From: Brucellaceae bacterium
Lineage (GTDB): Bacteria > Pseudomonadota > Alphaproteobacteria > Rhizobiales > Rhizobiaceae
Assembly (NCBI GenBank): GCA_020637755.1
Contig: JACKJW010000015.1
Span: 1-64,000 of the forward strand
DNA length: 64,000 nt
Direction: 5' to 3'
Shown: piece by piece, positions 32,301 through 41,004 of the stretch
Layout of the letters: each line of letters starts with the position of its first letter
Numbering within the stretch: position 1 is the first letter of the stretch
Position numbers and translations under genes: made by a program
The notes under the pieces: generated by a model
What the model was told of the DNA's origin: nothing
Databases searched by the model: none
Seen by the model: only the letters and a program-made list of their open reading frames with translations

Positions 32301-34858
32301 TCCGATGTCTGGAAGCCGTCGAAATCACCCTTCACACCAATCATCACGCCCGCCGGCTTGACCGGCAGCGCCAGGCTGCGTTCCACGGCGCGTCCCGACC
32401 CTTCCTGCATGCGGATGGTGACGGTCGCCTCCTGCGGCTTGGTGGTGGAAGGCAACTGGCCGGTGCCAAGCGCCACCTCCGCCTTGCCCTCTTCGTCCAG
32501 CACCGGCAGGTCATCCAGCGAAATGCTGGTCGAGCCGTCCTCATCCGTTCCGTCAAGGCCAAAGACATAGCCCTTGTAGCCGGGCCGTTCGCGCACCGCC
32601 TTCACGCGCATGTCGCCCTCAAGATTCAGCCCGGCGGCAGGCGCGCCATAGAGGAAGCGCCCGTCCACCGTCACCGTTGCACCGCTCTCCGGATCGATGA
32701 CGGCATTGTCCTCGGCCTTCAGGTCGAACTCGATGCGGTCGGGAACAAAGTCTTCCACCAGGAAGGTCTTCTCGACCAGCGCCGCGTCCTTGGGATCGGC
32801 ATAGACGAACATGTCCCATGCGCCGCGCATTGCGTTGGAGGGCAGCGCGAGATCAACCACATGACCGCCCACACGCGGGGCCTTGGAAACCGTGCGCGCA
32901 TGCTCCACCCCGTCCGGGCGGCGGAAAACGAAGGTGAGCGGAAGCGCGTCAATGGCTTCGGCCGCGTCCGAGCGCGCCAGCGCAACGGCATGCACGGTCT
33001 CGCCAGCGCGGTAGATGCCGCGCTCCGTCCAGGCGAAGGCGTCGATGGCGCCCGGCGCCTCGCGCCCTTCCACGCCACGGTCGGACAGGTCGAAACCCGC
33101 CCGCGTCAGGTCCATGAAGACAAAGCCGCTGTCCTTGCCTTCCGCCATCAGCACGGCCGGCGTCAGCCCGCCGCGCCCGCGTGTCAGCCCGGCATCGAAG
33201 CGCGCCATGCCGCTCGCATCTGTCACCGCCTCGCCCAGCACTTCATTGTTCTTGGCGATCAGTTGAAGAGACACGGCCTCGATGGGCCTGGCGCTGTCGA
33301 GCGAGCGCGCGAAGACCGTCAGCCCGTCGGTTCCGGTCTGCGTGAACAGCCCGATGTCGGAGACGACGAACCACTGCGTCGCGCGGTCCGACCAATCGTC
33401 CTCAAGGTCTTCCTTGTTGGACGGGTCGGCCACCAGCACATAGACGCCGGGTTTGCGCTCCGGCAGGGCCTCATCCACCGGGAAGCTGGTCGCCACCTCC
33501 TCGTTGAGCTTGCGCGAGGTCTCCAGCTTGCCCTTCCAGACCAGCTCACCATCGCTGCGCGCCACATCCTCCGCCTGGTAGCCGGAAAGCTGGGCCAGGA
33601 AGCGCTCCTTGTCCACCAGTTGCGACAGTGCCCGGTCACCAATGCGATAGAGCGCCATGCTCACCGTCTCGGTGTTCACGGTCACAACCGGAATGCCATG
33701 GCGGCCGCGCGACGGCAGCACGAAGCTTTCGCCCGAGAACCGCGCAAAGGGCGAGCGGTCGCGCACATAGACGGAAATGTCGATCTGCTTTTCCAGCTTC
33801 TCACCCACCACCGAGGGCAGTCCCTCGCGCAGGCTTACCTGGTAGCGTTCGCCATGTTTCAGCCCGTCCACGCAGATCTGTTTGTCTCGGGCATCGAAGG
33901 ATTGCGGCTCGCCACCATTCAGCCGCACGAACTGGGCATAATCCACGCCGGTCTTCACCAGCGGTTCCGACAGTTGCAGGCAGACGCGCGGCTGGGCTGC
34001 ATCGGCATCCACCGTGTGCTCGATGACGCGGAACCCTTTGCGCGAGCGCAGGTCCTCGAACGCCGCCTGCACGGTCTCGTCAGGCCGCAGCGCAAGGCTT
34101 GCCTTGTAGGCTTCCAGCGACGGCCGCCAGTCCTCGGCAAAGTCCAGCGCTTCGGCCAGCACGGTCAGCGCCGTGGCCCGGTCAGCGGTCGTGCGCGCCA
34201 CCTGATAGGCATTGATGGCCGCCGACACCGCCACCTGGCGCAGACGATAGACCGAGGTGTTGTTGTCCGGCGGGTATTGGCGGAGCGCCTGCGACAGTTC
34301 CGACCAGATTTGCGGCTTGTCCCGGTCCAGCACCAGCGAGGCATACAGCCCGTTGGCAGCGTCGGCAAAGCGGCCCTCCTGATAGGCGGTACGCCCGTCG
34401 GCCACCAGTCCGGAGACACCCTGCCCCTTGTAGCGGTCGAGCGACTTGTCCATGCGCTCGCGGTACTTCGCGGCTTCGCTTGTCTGGTATTCGGTGATGA
34501 AGGACAGCGCGGGCGGTGCCCCCAGGTCCTCACGGGAACCGGCGACCACGCGGCCCGCCACCGCTCCCTCCGCCGCGTTGACCTGCGCATAGTCCGATTT
34601 CAGGAAGCACCACTTCGCCTTCACATTGTAGGTGAAGGCGCGGCAGGCTGAATCGGCAAGGCAGACCTTCTTGCACCCTTCCAGATCGACATTTTTTTCG
34701 GTTCGCAGGTCGAAGCCGAAATAGTCGGACTTCTCGATGGTCTCGATGCGGCGCGTACCATCCGCCGCCTGAACCGGCAGGGGTGCGGCGGCAAGGACAA
34801 GGCCGGAGAGCGTTGCAAGAAAGGCGAAACGAAGGGCAAGGCGGGAAAGCGACAGCAT
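29354..34858 (-). CDS. Bacterial alpha-2-macroglobulin (YfhM-like, thioester type)
   Basis: A 1834-residue exported protein. It has a signal peptide (about residues 1-32, ending VQA-AD) without a lipobox. An N-terminal PAN/Apple-like cysteine domain follows (LEGCKKVCLADSACRAFTYNV). MG domains come next, with a bait-type stretch, and the thioester motif YPYGCAEQTTSRALPLL (Cys-Ala-Glu-Gln). These proteins trap proteases that enter the periplasm and work with PBP1C. The start at 34858 follows GAGGATTTCC and gives a normal signal peptide. The open frame further upstream was rejected as it overlaps boxR. ATGA overlap with pbpC. Confidence 0.95.
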   Translation of the reverse strand: MLSLSRLALRFAFLATLSGLVLAAAPLPVQAADGTRRIETIEKSDYFGFDLRTEKNVDLEGCKKVCLADSACRAFTYNVKAKWCFLKSDYAQVNAAEGAVAGRVVAGSREDLGAPPALSFITEYQTSEAAKYRERMDKSLDRYKGQGVSGLVADGRTAYQEGRFADAANGLYASLVLDRDKPQIWSELSQALRQYPPDNNTSVYRLRQVAVSAAINAYQVARTTADRATALTVLAEALDFAEDWRPSLEAYKASLALRPDETVQAAFEDLRSRKGFRVIEHTVDADAAQPRVCLQLSEPLVKTGVDYAQFVRLNGGEPQSFDARDKQICVDGLKHGERYQVSLREGLPSVVGEKLEKQIDISVYVRDRSPFARFSGESFVLPSRGRHGIPVVTVNTETVSMALYRIGDRALSQLVDKERFLAQLSGYQAEDVARSDGELVWKGKLETSRKLNEEVATSFPVDEALPERKPGVYVLVADPSNKEDLEDDWSDRATQWFVVSDIGLFTQTGTDGLTVFARSLDSARPIEAVSLQLIAKNNEVLGEAVTDASGMARFDAGLTRGRGGLTPAVLMAEGKDSGFVFMDLTRAGFDLSDRGVEGREAPGAIDAFAWTERGIYRAGETVHAVALARSDAAEAIDALPLTFVFRRPDGVEHARTVSKAPRVGGHVVDLALPSNAMRGAWDMFVYADPKDAALVEKTFLVEDFVPDRIEFDLKAEDNAVIDPESGATVTVDGRFLYGAPAAGLNLEGDMRVKAVRERPGYKGYVFGLDGTDEDGSTSISLDDLPVLDEEGKAEVALGTGQLPSTTKPQEATVTIRMQEGSGRAVERSLALPVKPAGVMIGVKGDFDGFQTSEGSSPVFSVVAVDPDGKTVDLAGVNWELVKVERNYQWYRDGSSWRYEGVDFTTREAGGTVDAKAAAPATITVPVKWGRYRLELKTDDETGPATSMEFYAGWYVAQTSLDTPDGLEVALDKASYKPGEVARLKVSPRFAGELLITIGADRLLATHTASVPAEGAEIEIPVGEDWGAGAYVTATLYRPGNAAESRMPMRALGLRWLAIDPAERTLDVALEPVAQSVPGAPLAVPLTVKGARSGEEVYVTVAAVDVGILNLTSYQPPRPQDYYYGQRRMGLEMRDIYGRLIDGSPGEAGKLRTGGDGPGQQSKGSPPTGKLVAFFSGPVQVDGDGKALVSFDIPQFNGTVRLMAVAWSKSAIGSASKDVIVRDPVVVLAGVPRFLATGDNAQMRLDIANTDGPAGAYAVTVATSGAVSIPDGKDKGTVTLDKGARSVLTIPVKAVQPGVADLDIRLAHADGTSVTHKVSFPVRPGALPMTVRREIPLAAGQSLKLDRELLAGSILQDASVAVNVSKTAAFDIPALLMNLDRYPYGCAEQTTSRALPLLYLSELAEQAGMAPEPEIAERIDKAITRVLAYQSSTGSFGLWSPGSGDLWLDSYVTDFLTRAREKGFAVPALGMELALQNLENELAYTNDLKESGREVAYALYVLARNRKASAGDLRYYADQQLEAFDSPLSRAHLAASLALYTDADRSREVFASALKLAEDEKNASSTGRDDYGSRLRDGAALLALAAETKPQPANMEGMIGFVEDQRTKRGYTSTQEDAWMLLAARALSEANAEIALDVDGTAHKGAYAVRKAGIELADRPLTLANRTDKPLTAVVTSIAAPLDPLPAGGTGFTITREYYNLDGSPATISDVKQNERFVTVLKIREANAWPSRIVVTDLLPAGLEIDNPSLSGSAQLENFDWLGNVEPAHLEFLDDRFVAAFDRSSSDDRLIQLAYVVRAVTPGSYVHPAAQVEDMYRPQLSARTAAAFMKVSAAQ

Positions 34859-34953
34859 GGAAATCCTCCTGCTGCTGATGGTCGCCCCTTGAGCCTCATG
34901 TTTCAATGCAGCCCGGAAAAAGTCAACGGTCCGCAGAGGCTGAATTTCGCCCC

Positions 34954-35847
34954 TCAGGCATGCATGAAATGGTTCTCCCGGATGCTCTCCAGCACCGCGT
35001 CCACGCTTTGCTCCACGCTGGAACCCGATGTGTTCACCACCGCATCGGCCTTGGCATAGAGCGTCTCGCGGCTGGTCAGGATCGATTTCAATTCGTCCAT
35101 GGCCGCGGGGTTTCCTGCCATCGGTCGCTCGTCGCCCTGCCCGCGCACGCGGGCCATGTGTTCTTCCGGCTCCGCCTTCAGCCAGATCGTGTGGCAATGG
35201 CGCAGAAGGTAGGAGAAGGTCTCCGGCTCCGACACGATGCCGCCCGCGACCGCCAGCACCAGTTGCTCATGCGTCGCCACGAGATTTTGCAGCGCCTGAC
35301 GCTCCAGGCGGCGGTAGCCCTCCTGCCCGTAGAGCGCGATGACCTCGTCGACCGGCATGCCGGCCACTTCCTCGATCACCACGTTCAGCTCCTGGAAGGG
35401 CACGCCCATGCGCTTGGCCGTCAGGCGGCCGAGCGTCGACTTGCCGGCCCCGCGCAGCCCGATCAGCGCCACCCGCCCGGCGCGCCGCGCTCCGGCCTCG
35501 TTGGGGTCCAGCACTTCCATCACGCGGGAACGCTGGTCGCGCGTCGCCTGGCGGAACAGCTGCATCATGGTCATCAGGTCCGACGACCACGGGTCTTCGC
35601 GCCCGACGAGCCACTCGATCTCCAGGTCCAGCGAACGGGCGATCTTGCGCAACAGGGCGATCGAGACATTGCCGTCTCCCCCTTCAAGCTGCGCCAGATA
35701 GCGCTGCGAGACGCCCGACAGCTCTGAAAGCGCGCGCCGTGAAATGCCCTTGCGGTTGCGCGCCATGCGCACGCGGTCACCGACCATGGCGATGAAGGTG
35801 GCCGTGTCGGCATCCCCCTCGCCAACTGTCCCCATTTCTCCCAGCAT
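34954..35847 (-). CDS. boxR: Benzoyl-CoA pathway regulator BoxR
   Basis: The 297-residue product has the BoxR/BzdR layout. An N-terminal Cro/CI helix-turn-helix (residues about 20-78, KGISRRALSELSGVSQRYLAQLEGGDGN VS) is followed by a linker and a shikimate-kinase-like domain with Walker A GLRGAGKSTLGRLTAKRMG and GGIVSEPETFSYLLRHCHTIWL. BoxR binds benzoyl-CoA through the kinase-like domain and represses box genes. It is transcribed away from the thioesterase-boxA genes in the same direction (minus). TGCA motifs lie in front of its start at 35865-35893. Confidence 0.95.
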   Translation of the reverse strand: MLGEMGTVGEGDADTATFIAMVGDRVRMARNRKGISRRALSELSGVSQRYLAQLEGGDGNVSIALLRKIARSLDLEIEWLVGREDPWSSDLMTMMQLFRQATRDQRSRVMEVLDPNEAGARRAGRVALIGLRGAGKSTLGRLTAKRMGVPFQELNVVIEEVAGMPVDEVIALYGQEGYRRLERQALQNLVATHEQLVLAVAGGIVSEPETFSYLLRHCHTIWLKAEPEEHMARVRGQGDERPMAGNPAAMDELKSILTSRETLYAKADAVVNTSGSSVEQSVDAVLESIRENHFMHA

Positions 35848-35864
35848 GGCACCCCCGGATATAA

Positions 35865-35893
35865 TGCATCATCGATTCATGCAGGATAATGCA
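35865..35893. promoter_or_regulatory. TGCA-rich operator region in front of boxR
   Basis: Three TGCA tetramers at 35865, 35880 and 35890 lie 18-46 bp upstream of the boxR start. The last two form TGCAGGATAATGCA (TGCA-N6-TGCA), the layout seen at bclA and boxC. An autoregulatory BoxR site is the simplest reading. Confidence 0.6.
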
Positions 35894-35967
35894 GTCGGCC
35901 CTCCGCCGCAATCCATGCCACCAGAACGGGCATGCACAAGCGGCGAAATTCCGGGAAAAGCCGGTGA

Positions 35968-36423
35968 TCAGTCTGCCTTGCGGCAGACCAGCGGTTCGAG
36001 AAGGGCGCGGATATCGGGCGGCGCGGCCATGCGCTTGTGGGCGCGTGCGGCGACAAAAACGCAGACGAAGCGGCCCTCGAAACACAGAGCGCCATCCTGC
36101 CAGCCATCGACCGAAAAGCGCACCGAGCTTTCGCCGAGCCCGGTCAGGCGCACATGGCATTCGAGTTCGTGGCGCGGCGTGACCGGTTTGCGGAAATCGA
36201 CCGACAGGTGGACGAAGGGCGTGCCGATGTCCTTGTCGATGTTCAGTTCGTACCAGTCCGTCCCGGCATGGACCTTCCACCACACGTCGATGGCATCGAG
36301 GGCGAATTGCGGGATGCGGCCGGTATAGGCGATGAGCGCGGGATCGCAGTCACCCCAGCCCACCCGCATCCTGTGCAGGAAGACGGGGCCGGATGCCCCG
36401 TCACGCTCGACAGGCTTGTCCAT
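35968..36423 (-). CDS. Acyl-CoA thioesterase (4HBT family) of the box cluster
   Basis: The 151-residue hotdog protein has the 4-hydroxybenzoyl-CoA thioesterase signature VGWGDCDPALIAYTGRIPQFALDAID with the catalytic Asp (D-C-D-P) and PFVHLSVDFRKPVTPRHELECHV. A thioesterase is commonly found with boxABC, presumably to release CoA from unusable aryl-CoA esters. It follows boxA by 6 bp. Confidence 0.88.
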   Translation of the reverse strand: MDKPVERDGASGPVFLHRMRVGWGDCDPALIAYTGRIPQFALDAIDVWWKVHAGTDWYELNIDKDIGTPFVHLSVDFRKPVTPRHELECHVRLTGLGESSVRFSVDGWQDGALCFEGRFVCVFVAARAHKRMAAPPDIRALLEPLVCRKAD

Positions 36424-36429
36424 GGCGGG

Positions 36430-37629
36430 TCAGTAGGTTTCCAGGTGATAGCGGCCCTGCTCGCGCATCTGCGCACGGATCGTCTGCCAGTCCATGCCGG
36501 CACCGCGGGCAATGTCCTCGAAGGCCTGCTCGACACCGGCTTCCATGGCCTTCAGCCCGCAGACATAGACATGGGTGCCCGGGTTTTTCAGCGCTTCGGC
36601 GACGGACGCGGCCTCGACGCGCATCTTGTCCTGAACATATTCCTTCGGCGCGCCCGCCACGCGGGAAAATGCGAACAGCTTGCGCAGGAAGGTTTCCGGC
36701 ACCTTTTTCAGCGGTCCGAAGTAGGGCAGCGCATCGGGATCACGGGCACCGAAGAACAACGTCATGCCGCCGTGTCCGCCCGGTGTCGTGCGCTGGCGGC
36801 GCATGGTGAAGGCGCGGAAGGGTGCCGAGCCGGTGCCGGTGCAGATCATGATCAGGTTGGCCTGCGGATCGTTCGGCATCAGGAACGTGCCGCCAAACGG
36901 GCCGGTCACATTCACCTTGTCGCCCTTCTTCAGGTCGCACATGTAGTTGGAACCCACTCCATGCGGCTCGCGCTTGATCGTCAGCGACAGGTTGTTGGTG
37001 TTCGGACGCTCACCGTCACGCGGGCTGGAAATGGAGTAGAGCCGCGCGATATGCGGCTTGCCGTTGGCATCGGTTCCCGGCGGAATGATGCCGATCGACT
37101 GGCCTTCCAGTACCGGCATGGATTGCTGGCCGAAATCCAGGATGATGTGATGCACGTCGGAATCGGCAGTCTCGCCGGTGAGCCGGTAATTGCCCTGCAC
37201 GGTGGCTGTTGCCGTGTGCTGCGCATTGTAGAGATTGACGGTTGCCTTGGAGGCCGACGGCGGCGCGACCACCTTGCCGCCCGCACCCGCATGGGCCTCT
37301 TTCAGAAGCCGCTCGATCTCGTCGTCCAGCGCCTCGATGGTGCCGCCGGCCTGTGACCCGTCCGCCGAGACGAGGTCTTCCTGTTCCGGAAGTTCGGTCC
37401 AGGAGCACTGTTCTTCCAGCGTGTAGGGCGTGGTGACGACACGCCAGTTGTCGATGGTGCCGGTCGGGCACGGCGCGATGCAATCCATGCAGAAATTGCA
37501 CTTGTCGAAATCCACCACGACATTGTTGTCATCATGGGTGATTGCATCGATCGGGCACACCTCCTCGCAGGTGTAGCAGCGGATGCAAAGCTCCGGGTCG
37601 ATCAGGTGCTGTTTGACCGGCTTGTTCAT
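36430..37629 (-). CDS. boxA: Benzoyl-CoA 2,3-epoxidase reductase subunit BoxA
   Basis: BoxA is the NADPH-dependent electron donor for BoxB. The 399-residue product has two 4Fe-4S ferredoxin motifs near the start (ELCIRCYTCEEVCPID, then KCNFCMDCIAPCPTG), a linker, and an FAD/NADP reductase domain with RLYSISSPRD and CTGTGSAPFRAFTM. Length and domain order are those of BoxA. The ATG has GGGATGGACC upstream. It is separated from boxB by 130 bp that contain an inverted repeat. Confidence 0.96.
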   Translation of the reverse strand: MNKPVKQHLIDPELCIRCYTCEEVCPIDAITHDDNNVVVDFDKCNFCMDCIAPCPTGTIDNWRVVTTPYTLEEQCSWTELPEQEDLVSADGSQAGGTIEALDDEIERLLKEAHAGAGGKVVAPPSASKATVNLYNAQHTATATVQGNYRLTGETADSDVHHIILDFGQQSMPVLEGQSIGIIPPGTDANGKPHIARLYSISSPRDGERPNTNNLSLTIKREPHGVGSNYMCDLKKGDKVNVTGPFGGTFLMPNDPQANLIMICTGTGSAPFRAFTMRRQRTTPGGHGGMTLFFGARDPDALPYFGPLKKVPETFLRKLFAFSRVAGAPKEYVQDKMRVEAASVAEALKNPGTHVYVCGLKAMEAGVEQAFEDIARGAGMDWQTIRAQMREQGRYHLETY

Positions 37630-37694
37630 TGGTCCATCCCTCGGTCGCGGCCTGTTTTCGGCCGTCGCTTGTTTGAGCCGGTAGTCGATAGTTT

Positions 37695-37739
37695 GTAGTC
37701 AGCAGGGAAGACGGATCACCCTCAGCCCCCGCTGACTAC
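37695..37739. repeat. Inverted repeat between boxB and boxA
   Basis: GTAGTCAGC (37695-37703) and GCTGACTAC (37731-37739) are perfect 9-bp inverted arms around a 27-nt spacer with several related GTAGT and CTACT words nearby. In the transcript it forms a hairpin between two genes of the operon. It could tune relative boxB/boxA expression or be a dispersed element. Function unknown. Confidence 0.45.
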
Positions 37740-37759
37740 GCCCTATTCACTACTGACTT

Positions 37760-39211
37760 TTACGCCATGTGCAGCTTCACATATTCGAAGTCGCCCGGCT
37801 TGTTGTCGATGCCGACCTTCGGCGCGGAGATCCAGCCGGCATACTTGCCGGGTTCGGTCACCGGAACCATCAGCGAGGCAATGAAGTCGCCATCGGCCTT
37901 CGACGGCAGCCACTCGTCGCGGCGGGACGTCCATTCCTCGCGGCCGATCACGATGCCTTCCGGCGTGATGGGCGCACCGGCAAAGGTGCCGATGTTGCGG
38001 TGGAAGCCTTCATGCGGCAGACGCATCTCGAAGTCGATGTTGTGCTTCTTGATGATCTGGTTCCAGCGGCGCACGCCACCGGCAGCATCTTCCGAATAGT
38101 CGTCACGCAGGCGCATGTTGATGGCCGAGATCGCCGGCATGTCCTTGACCGTGATGCCCTTGCCGTCGAATTCGGCGACCGGGTAGAGCGCGCTCTTGAG
38201 CTGGTGATCGTCCTCCAGCTTGTTCTCGCGGTAGCGGCCCTTGAGACCCCAGTTGAACGAGTTCGCCGCGTTGGTCGACACTTCCGAGCCAAACAGGTCG
38301 AGCGACAGCGTGTAGTGCAGGTTCAGCTTCTTCTGGATGGTCGGCAGGTCGATCACGCCGAACGAGCGGATCTTCTCGATGTCATAGGGATCGGTGATGC
38401 CGTGTTCGTTCATCACTTCGCAGGTGCGCTGGATGGTGCGGCCCACGCCCGTCTCGCCGACGAACATGTGATGGGCTTCTTCCGTCAGCATGAAGCGGCA
38501 GGTCCGGCTCAGCGGATCGAAGCCGGACTGGGCCAGGCTCTCCAGCTGCATCTTGCCGTCGCGGTCGGTGAAGTAGGTGAACATGAAGAAGGACAACCAG
38601 TCCGGCGTCTCCTCGTTGAAGGCGCCCAGCATGCGCGGAGCCTCTTCCGAACCCGACTGGCGGCGCAGCATGTCGTCGGCCTCTTCGCGGCCGTCGGCAC
38701 CGAAATACTTGTGCAGCAGATAGACCATCGCCCACAGGTGACGGCCCTCTTCAACGTTCACCTGGAACAGGTTGCGCATGTCGTAGAGCGAGGGCGCAGT
38801 CTTGCCAAGGAAGCGCTGCTGTTCCACCGAAGCCGGCTCGGTATCGCCCTGGATGACGATCAGGCGGCGCAGAAGCGAGCGGTATTCACCCGGCACTTCC
38901 TGCCAGGCCGGTTCCCCGAAATGCTCCCCGCAGGGGATGACGCGGCCTTCCACCTGCGGTGCCAGCAGCACGCCCCAGCGGTATTCCGGCATCTTGACGT
39001 AGTCGAACTTGGCCCAGCCCTGCGGATCGACCGAAACGGCGGTGCGCAGATAGACCAGGCTTTCCTGGAAATTGCGGGGGATCAGGTCATTCCACCAGTT
39101 GATGTAGCCCGGGTGCCACTTTTCCAGCGCCTTGAGGACGCGGCGGTCGGACGAAAGGCCCACATTGTTGGGGATCAGCGTGTCATAGGACACATTCATC
39201 AGGTCAGTCAT
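37760..39211 (-). CDS. boxB: Benzoyl-CoA 2,3-epoxidase subunit BoxB
   Basis: BoxB is the di-iron oxygenase that epoxidises benzoyl-CoA. The 483-residue length matches the family. Helical ligand regions are visible in FQVNVEEGRHLWAMVYLLHKYF (Glu and His) and LTEEAHHMFVGETG, (Glu-Glu-x-His-His), and the sequence ends in the family-typical PGDFEYVKLHMA. The start has GGAGGATGTGACC upstream. boxC lies 113 bp upstream on the same strand, so boxC, boxB, boxA and the thioesterase probably form one operon. Confidence 0.96.
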   Translation of the reverse strand: MTDLMNVSYDTLIPNNVGLSSDRRVLKALEKWHPGYINWWNDLIPRNFQESLVYLRTAVSVDPQGWAKFDYVKMPEYRWGVLLAPQVEGRVIPCGEHFGEPAWQEVPGEYRSLLRRLIVIQGDTEPASVEQQRFLGKTAPSLYDMRNLFQVNVEEGRHLWAMVYLLHKYFGADGREEADDMLRRQSGSEEAPRMLGAFNEETPDWLSFFMFTYFTDRDGKMQLESLAQSGFDPLSRTCRFMLTEEAHHMFVGETGVGRTIQRTCEVMNEHGITDPYDIEKIRSFGVIDLPTIQKKLNLHYTLSLDLFGSEVSTNAANSFNWGLKGRYRENKLEDDHQLKSALYPVAEFDGKGITVKDMPAISAINMRLRDDYSEDAAGGVRRWNQIIKKHNIDFEMRLPHEGFHRNIGTFAGAPITPEGIVIGREEWTSRRDEWLPSKADGDFIASLMVPVTEPGKYAGWISAPKVGIDNKPGDFEYVKLHMA

Positions 39212-39324
39212 TGGTCACATCCTCCTTGGAAAATTGGTCAGTAGCGAGCAGCGGGAAAGACCGGGTGTGCTTTCGCTCCCTGCAAGAGCTTTCCCGGCAG
39301 CATTCCCTGCTCGCATTCGCTCTC

Positions 39325-40989
39325 TCAAACCCGCTTCATGTCGTATTCGCCGCGCTGGCCGGTTCCGTAGCGCTGCAGCGCGCCGTTCGGTCCGACAGCG
39401 TTGGGACGCTGGAACACCCAGTTCTGCCAGGCCGTCAGGCGGCCGAAAATGCGCGTCTCCATGGTTTCCGGTCCGGCAAAGCGCAGGTTGGCTTCCATCG
39501 CGGTCATCGCATCGGGCGAGAAGGAGGCGCGCTCTTCCAGGAAGATGCGCACTTCGTCGTCCCAGTCGATGTCATCGAGGGCAAAGGTCACAAGGCCGAG
39601 TTCAGCCGCCTCTTCGGCTTCCAGCGCCTCACCGGCCTTGGCCTTGGCGCCGTCCACGCGCTCCGGCTCGCCCAGGAAGCGGGTCTGGAGACGGGTCAGG
39701 TCGTTCGACATCGGGAACGGGCCGAAATTGGCATCCGTCAGCGTGACGGTCGCCACCGGGCGGTTGTCGCCCTCGAATTCACCCTCGGCCATGTAGGAGC
39801 GGTCGACGGAGAACAGCAGCTCGGCCAGCACACCGGCATAGCAGGAACCCGGCTCGACCAGCGCGACCAGCGAACGCGAGGTCATGTCGACGCGCTTCAG
39901 CAGGCGCTTCCAGTACAGTGTGATCTCGCGGGCCAGCCAGTTGGAACCGGCATTGTCGAGCACCAGCTTCTCGTGGGCACGCACCTTTTCCGGGTCGCCC
40001 TGCGTGCGGAACACCAGCACGCCAAGCTCCATCTCGTTGAGACGCAGATGCAGGATGGCATCGTCCAGTTCGCGGGCAGCGCGCAGGATCCAGCTCTGCG
40101 CGCCTTCGGCCTGCAGCGCTTCCATGGAAGCCGGCGCATCGCCTTCCGGACCCTTGATCGTGACAGTGACGACACCCTTGGCGCGCTCCACATTCACCTC
40201 GACGGTGGAGTAGGAGACCGAGCCGTCCTCGGCGAAGGTCCGCGACAGCGGCGTGAGCTTTACGCCCTGGGCATTGGACGGACGGTCGGAGCGGGCGGCA
40301 AACTCCTTGGCGCGCTCGGCAACCGCCTCGTCGAACTTCGAATTGGCGACCACTTCGTCAACCAGCCGCCAGTCCTTGGCGCGCTTGCCCTTCACGCCTT
40401 CCTCGATGGAGCAGAACACATCGGCGAGGTCACGGCGCACCTTGCGCTTGTCGGTCACGCGGGTCAGGCCGCCGGTGCCCGGCAGCACGGCCAGCAGCGG
40501 CACTTCCGGAAGCGCGACGGAGGACGAGCCGTCATCGGTCAGCATGATGTAGTCGCAAGCCAGCGCCAGCTCATAGCCGCCACCGGCGCAAGCGCCCTTC
40601 ACGGCGGCGATATAGTGCTGGCCGCTTTCTGCGCCGGCCGCTTCGAAGGTGTTGCGTGTCTCGTTGGTAAACTTGCAGAAGTTGACCTTGTGGGCATGGG
40701 CGGCACCGCCCAGCATGCGGATGTTGGCACCCGCGCAGAAGACCTTGTCCTTGCCCGACTGCATGACGACCGTCTTGACTTCCGGGTGCTCGAAACGCAG
40801 GCGCTGGATCGCGTCCGCCAGTTCGATATCAACGCCGAGATCGTAGGAATTGAGCTTGAGCTGGTAGCCGTCGAACAGGCCCTTGTCCTCATTCACATCC
40901 ATGATGAGGCGCGCGACATCGCCCTCATATTCGATGCGCCAGTGGTTGTAGCGGGACGGCTCGGTCTGGAAATCGATGATCTTTGCCAC
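39325..40989 (-). CDS. boxC: Benzoyl-CoA-dihydrodiol lyase BoxC
   Basis: BoxC cleaves 2,3-epoxybenzoyl-CoA between C2 and C3 and releases formate. The 554-residue product is built of two crotonase-like halves. The first contains VFCAGANIRMLGGAAHAHKVNFCKF and GACAGGGYELALACDYIML, and the second VALVEPGSCYAGVLAELLF. I chose the GTG at 40989 because GGAGGG lies 7 nt before it, which makes the protein close to the usual length of about 556 residues. The ATG at 41004 would overlap this ribosome site. TGCA motifs at 41031-41044 lie just upstream. Confidence 0.94.
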   Translation of the reverse strand: MAKIIDFQTEPSRYNHWRIEYEGDVARLIMDVNEDKGLFDGYQLKLNSYDLGVDIELADAIQRLRFEHPEVKTVVMQSGKDKVFCAGANIRMLGGAAHAHKVNFCKFTNETRNTFEAAGAESGQHYIAAVKGACAGGGYELALACDYIMLTDDGSSSVALPEVPLLAVLPGTGGLTRVTDKRKVRRDLADVFCSIEEGVKGKRAKDWRLVDEVVANSKFDEAVAERAKEFAARSDRPSNAQGVKLTPLSRTFAEDGSVSYSTVEVNVERAKGVVTVTIKGPEGDAPASMEALQAEGAQSWILRAARELDDAILHLRLNEMELGVLVFRTQGDPEKVRAHEKLVLDNAGSNWLAREITLYWKRLLKRVDMTSRSLVALVEPGSCYAGVLAELLFSVDRSYMAEGEFEGDNRPVATVTLTDANFGPFPMSNDLTRLQTRFLGEPERVDGAKAKAGEALEAEEAAELGLVTFALDDIDWDDEVRIFLEERASFSPDAMTAMEANLRFAGPETMETRIFGRLTAWQNWVFQRPNAVGPNGALQRYGTGQRGEYDMKRV

Positions 40990-41004
40990 TTGGCAACCCT
41001 CCAT

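Noticed and set aside
29354..35197. 1947-residue version of the alpha-2-macroglobulin
   Set aside because: The extra N-terminal part overlaps boxR on the same strand and precedes a clear signal peptide starting at 34858 with a ribosome site, so it is read-through of an open frame.
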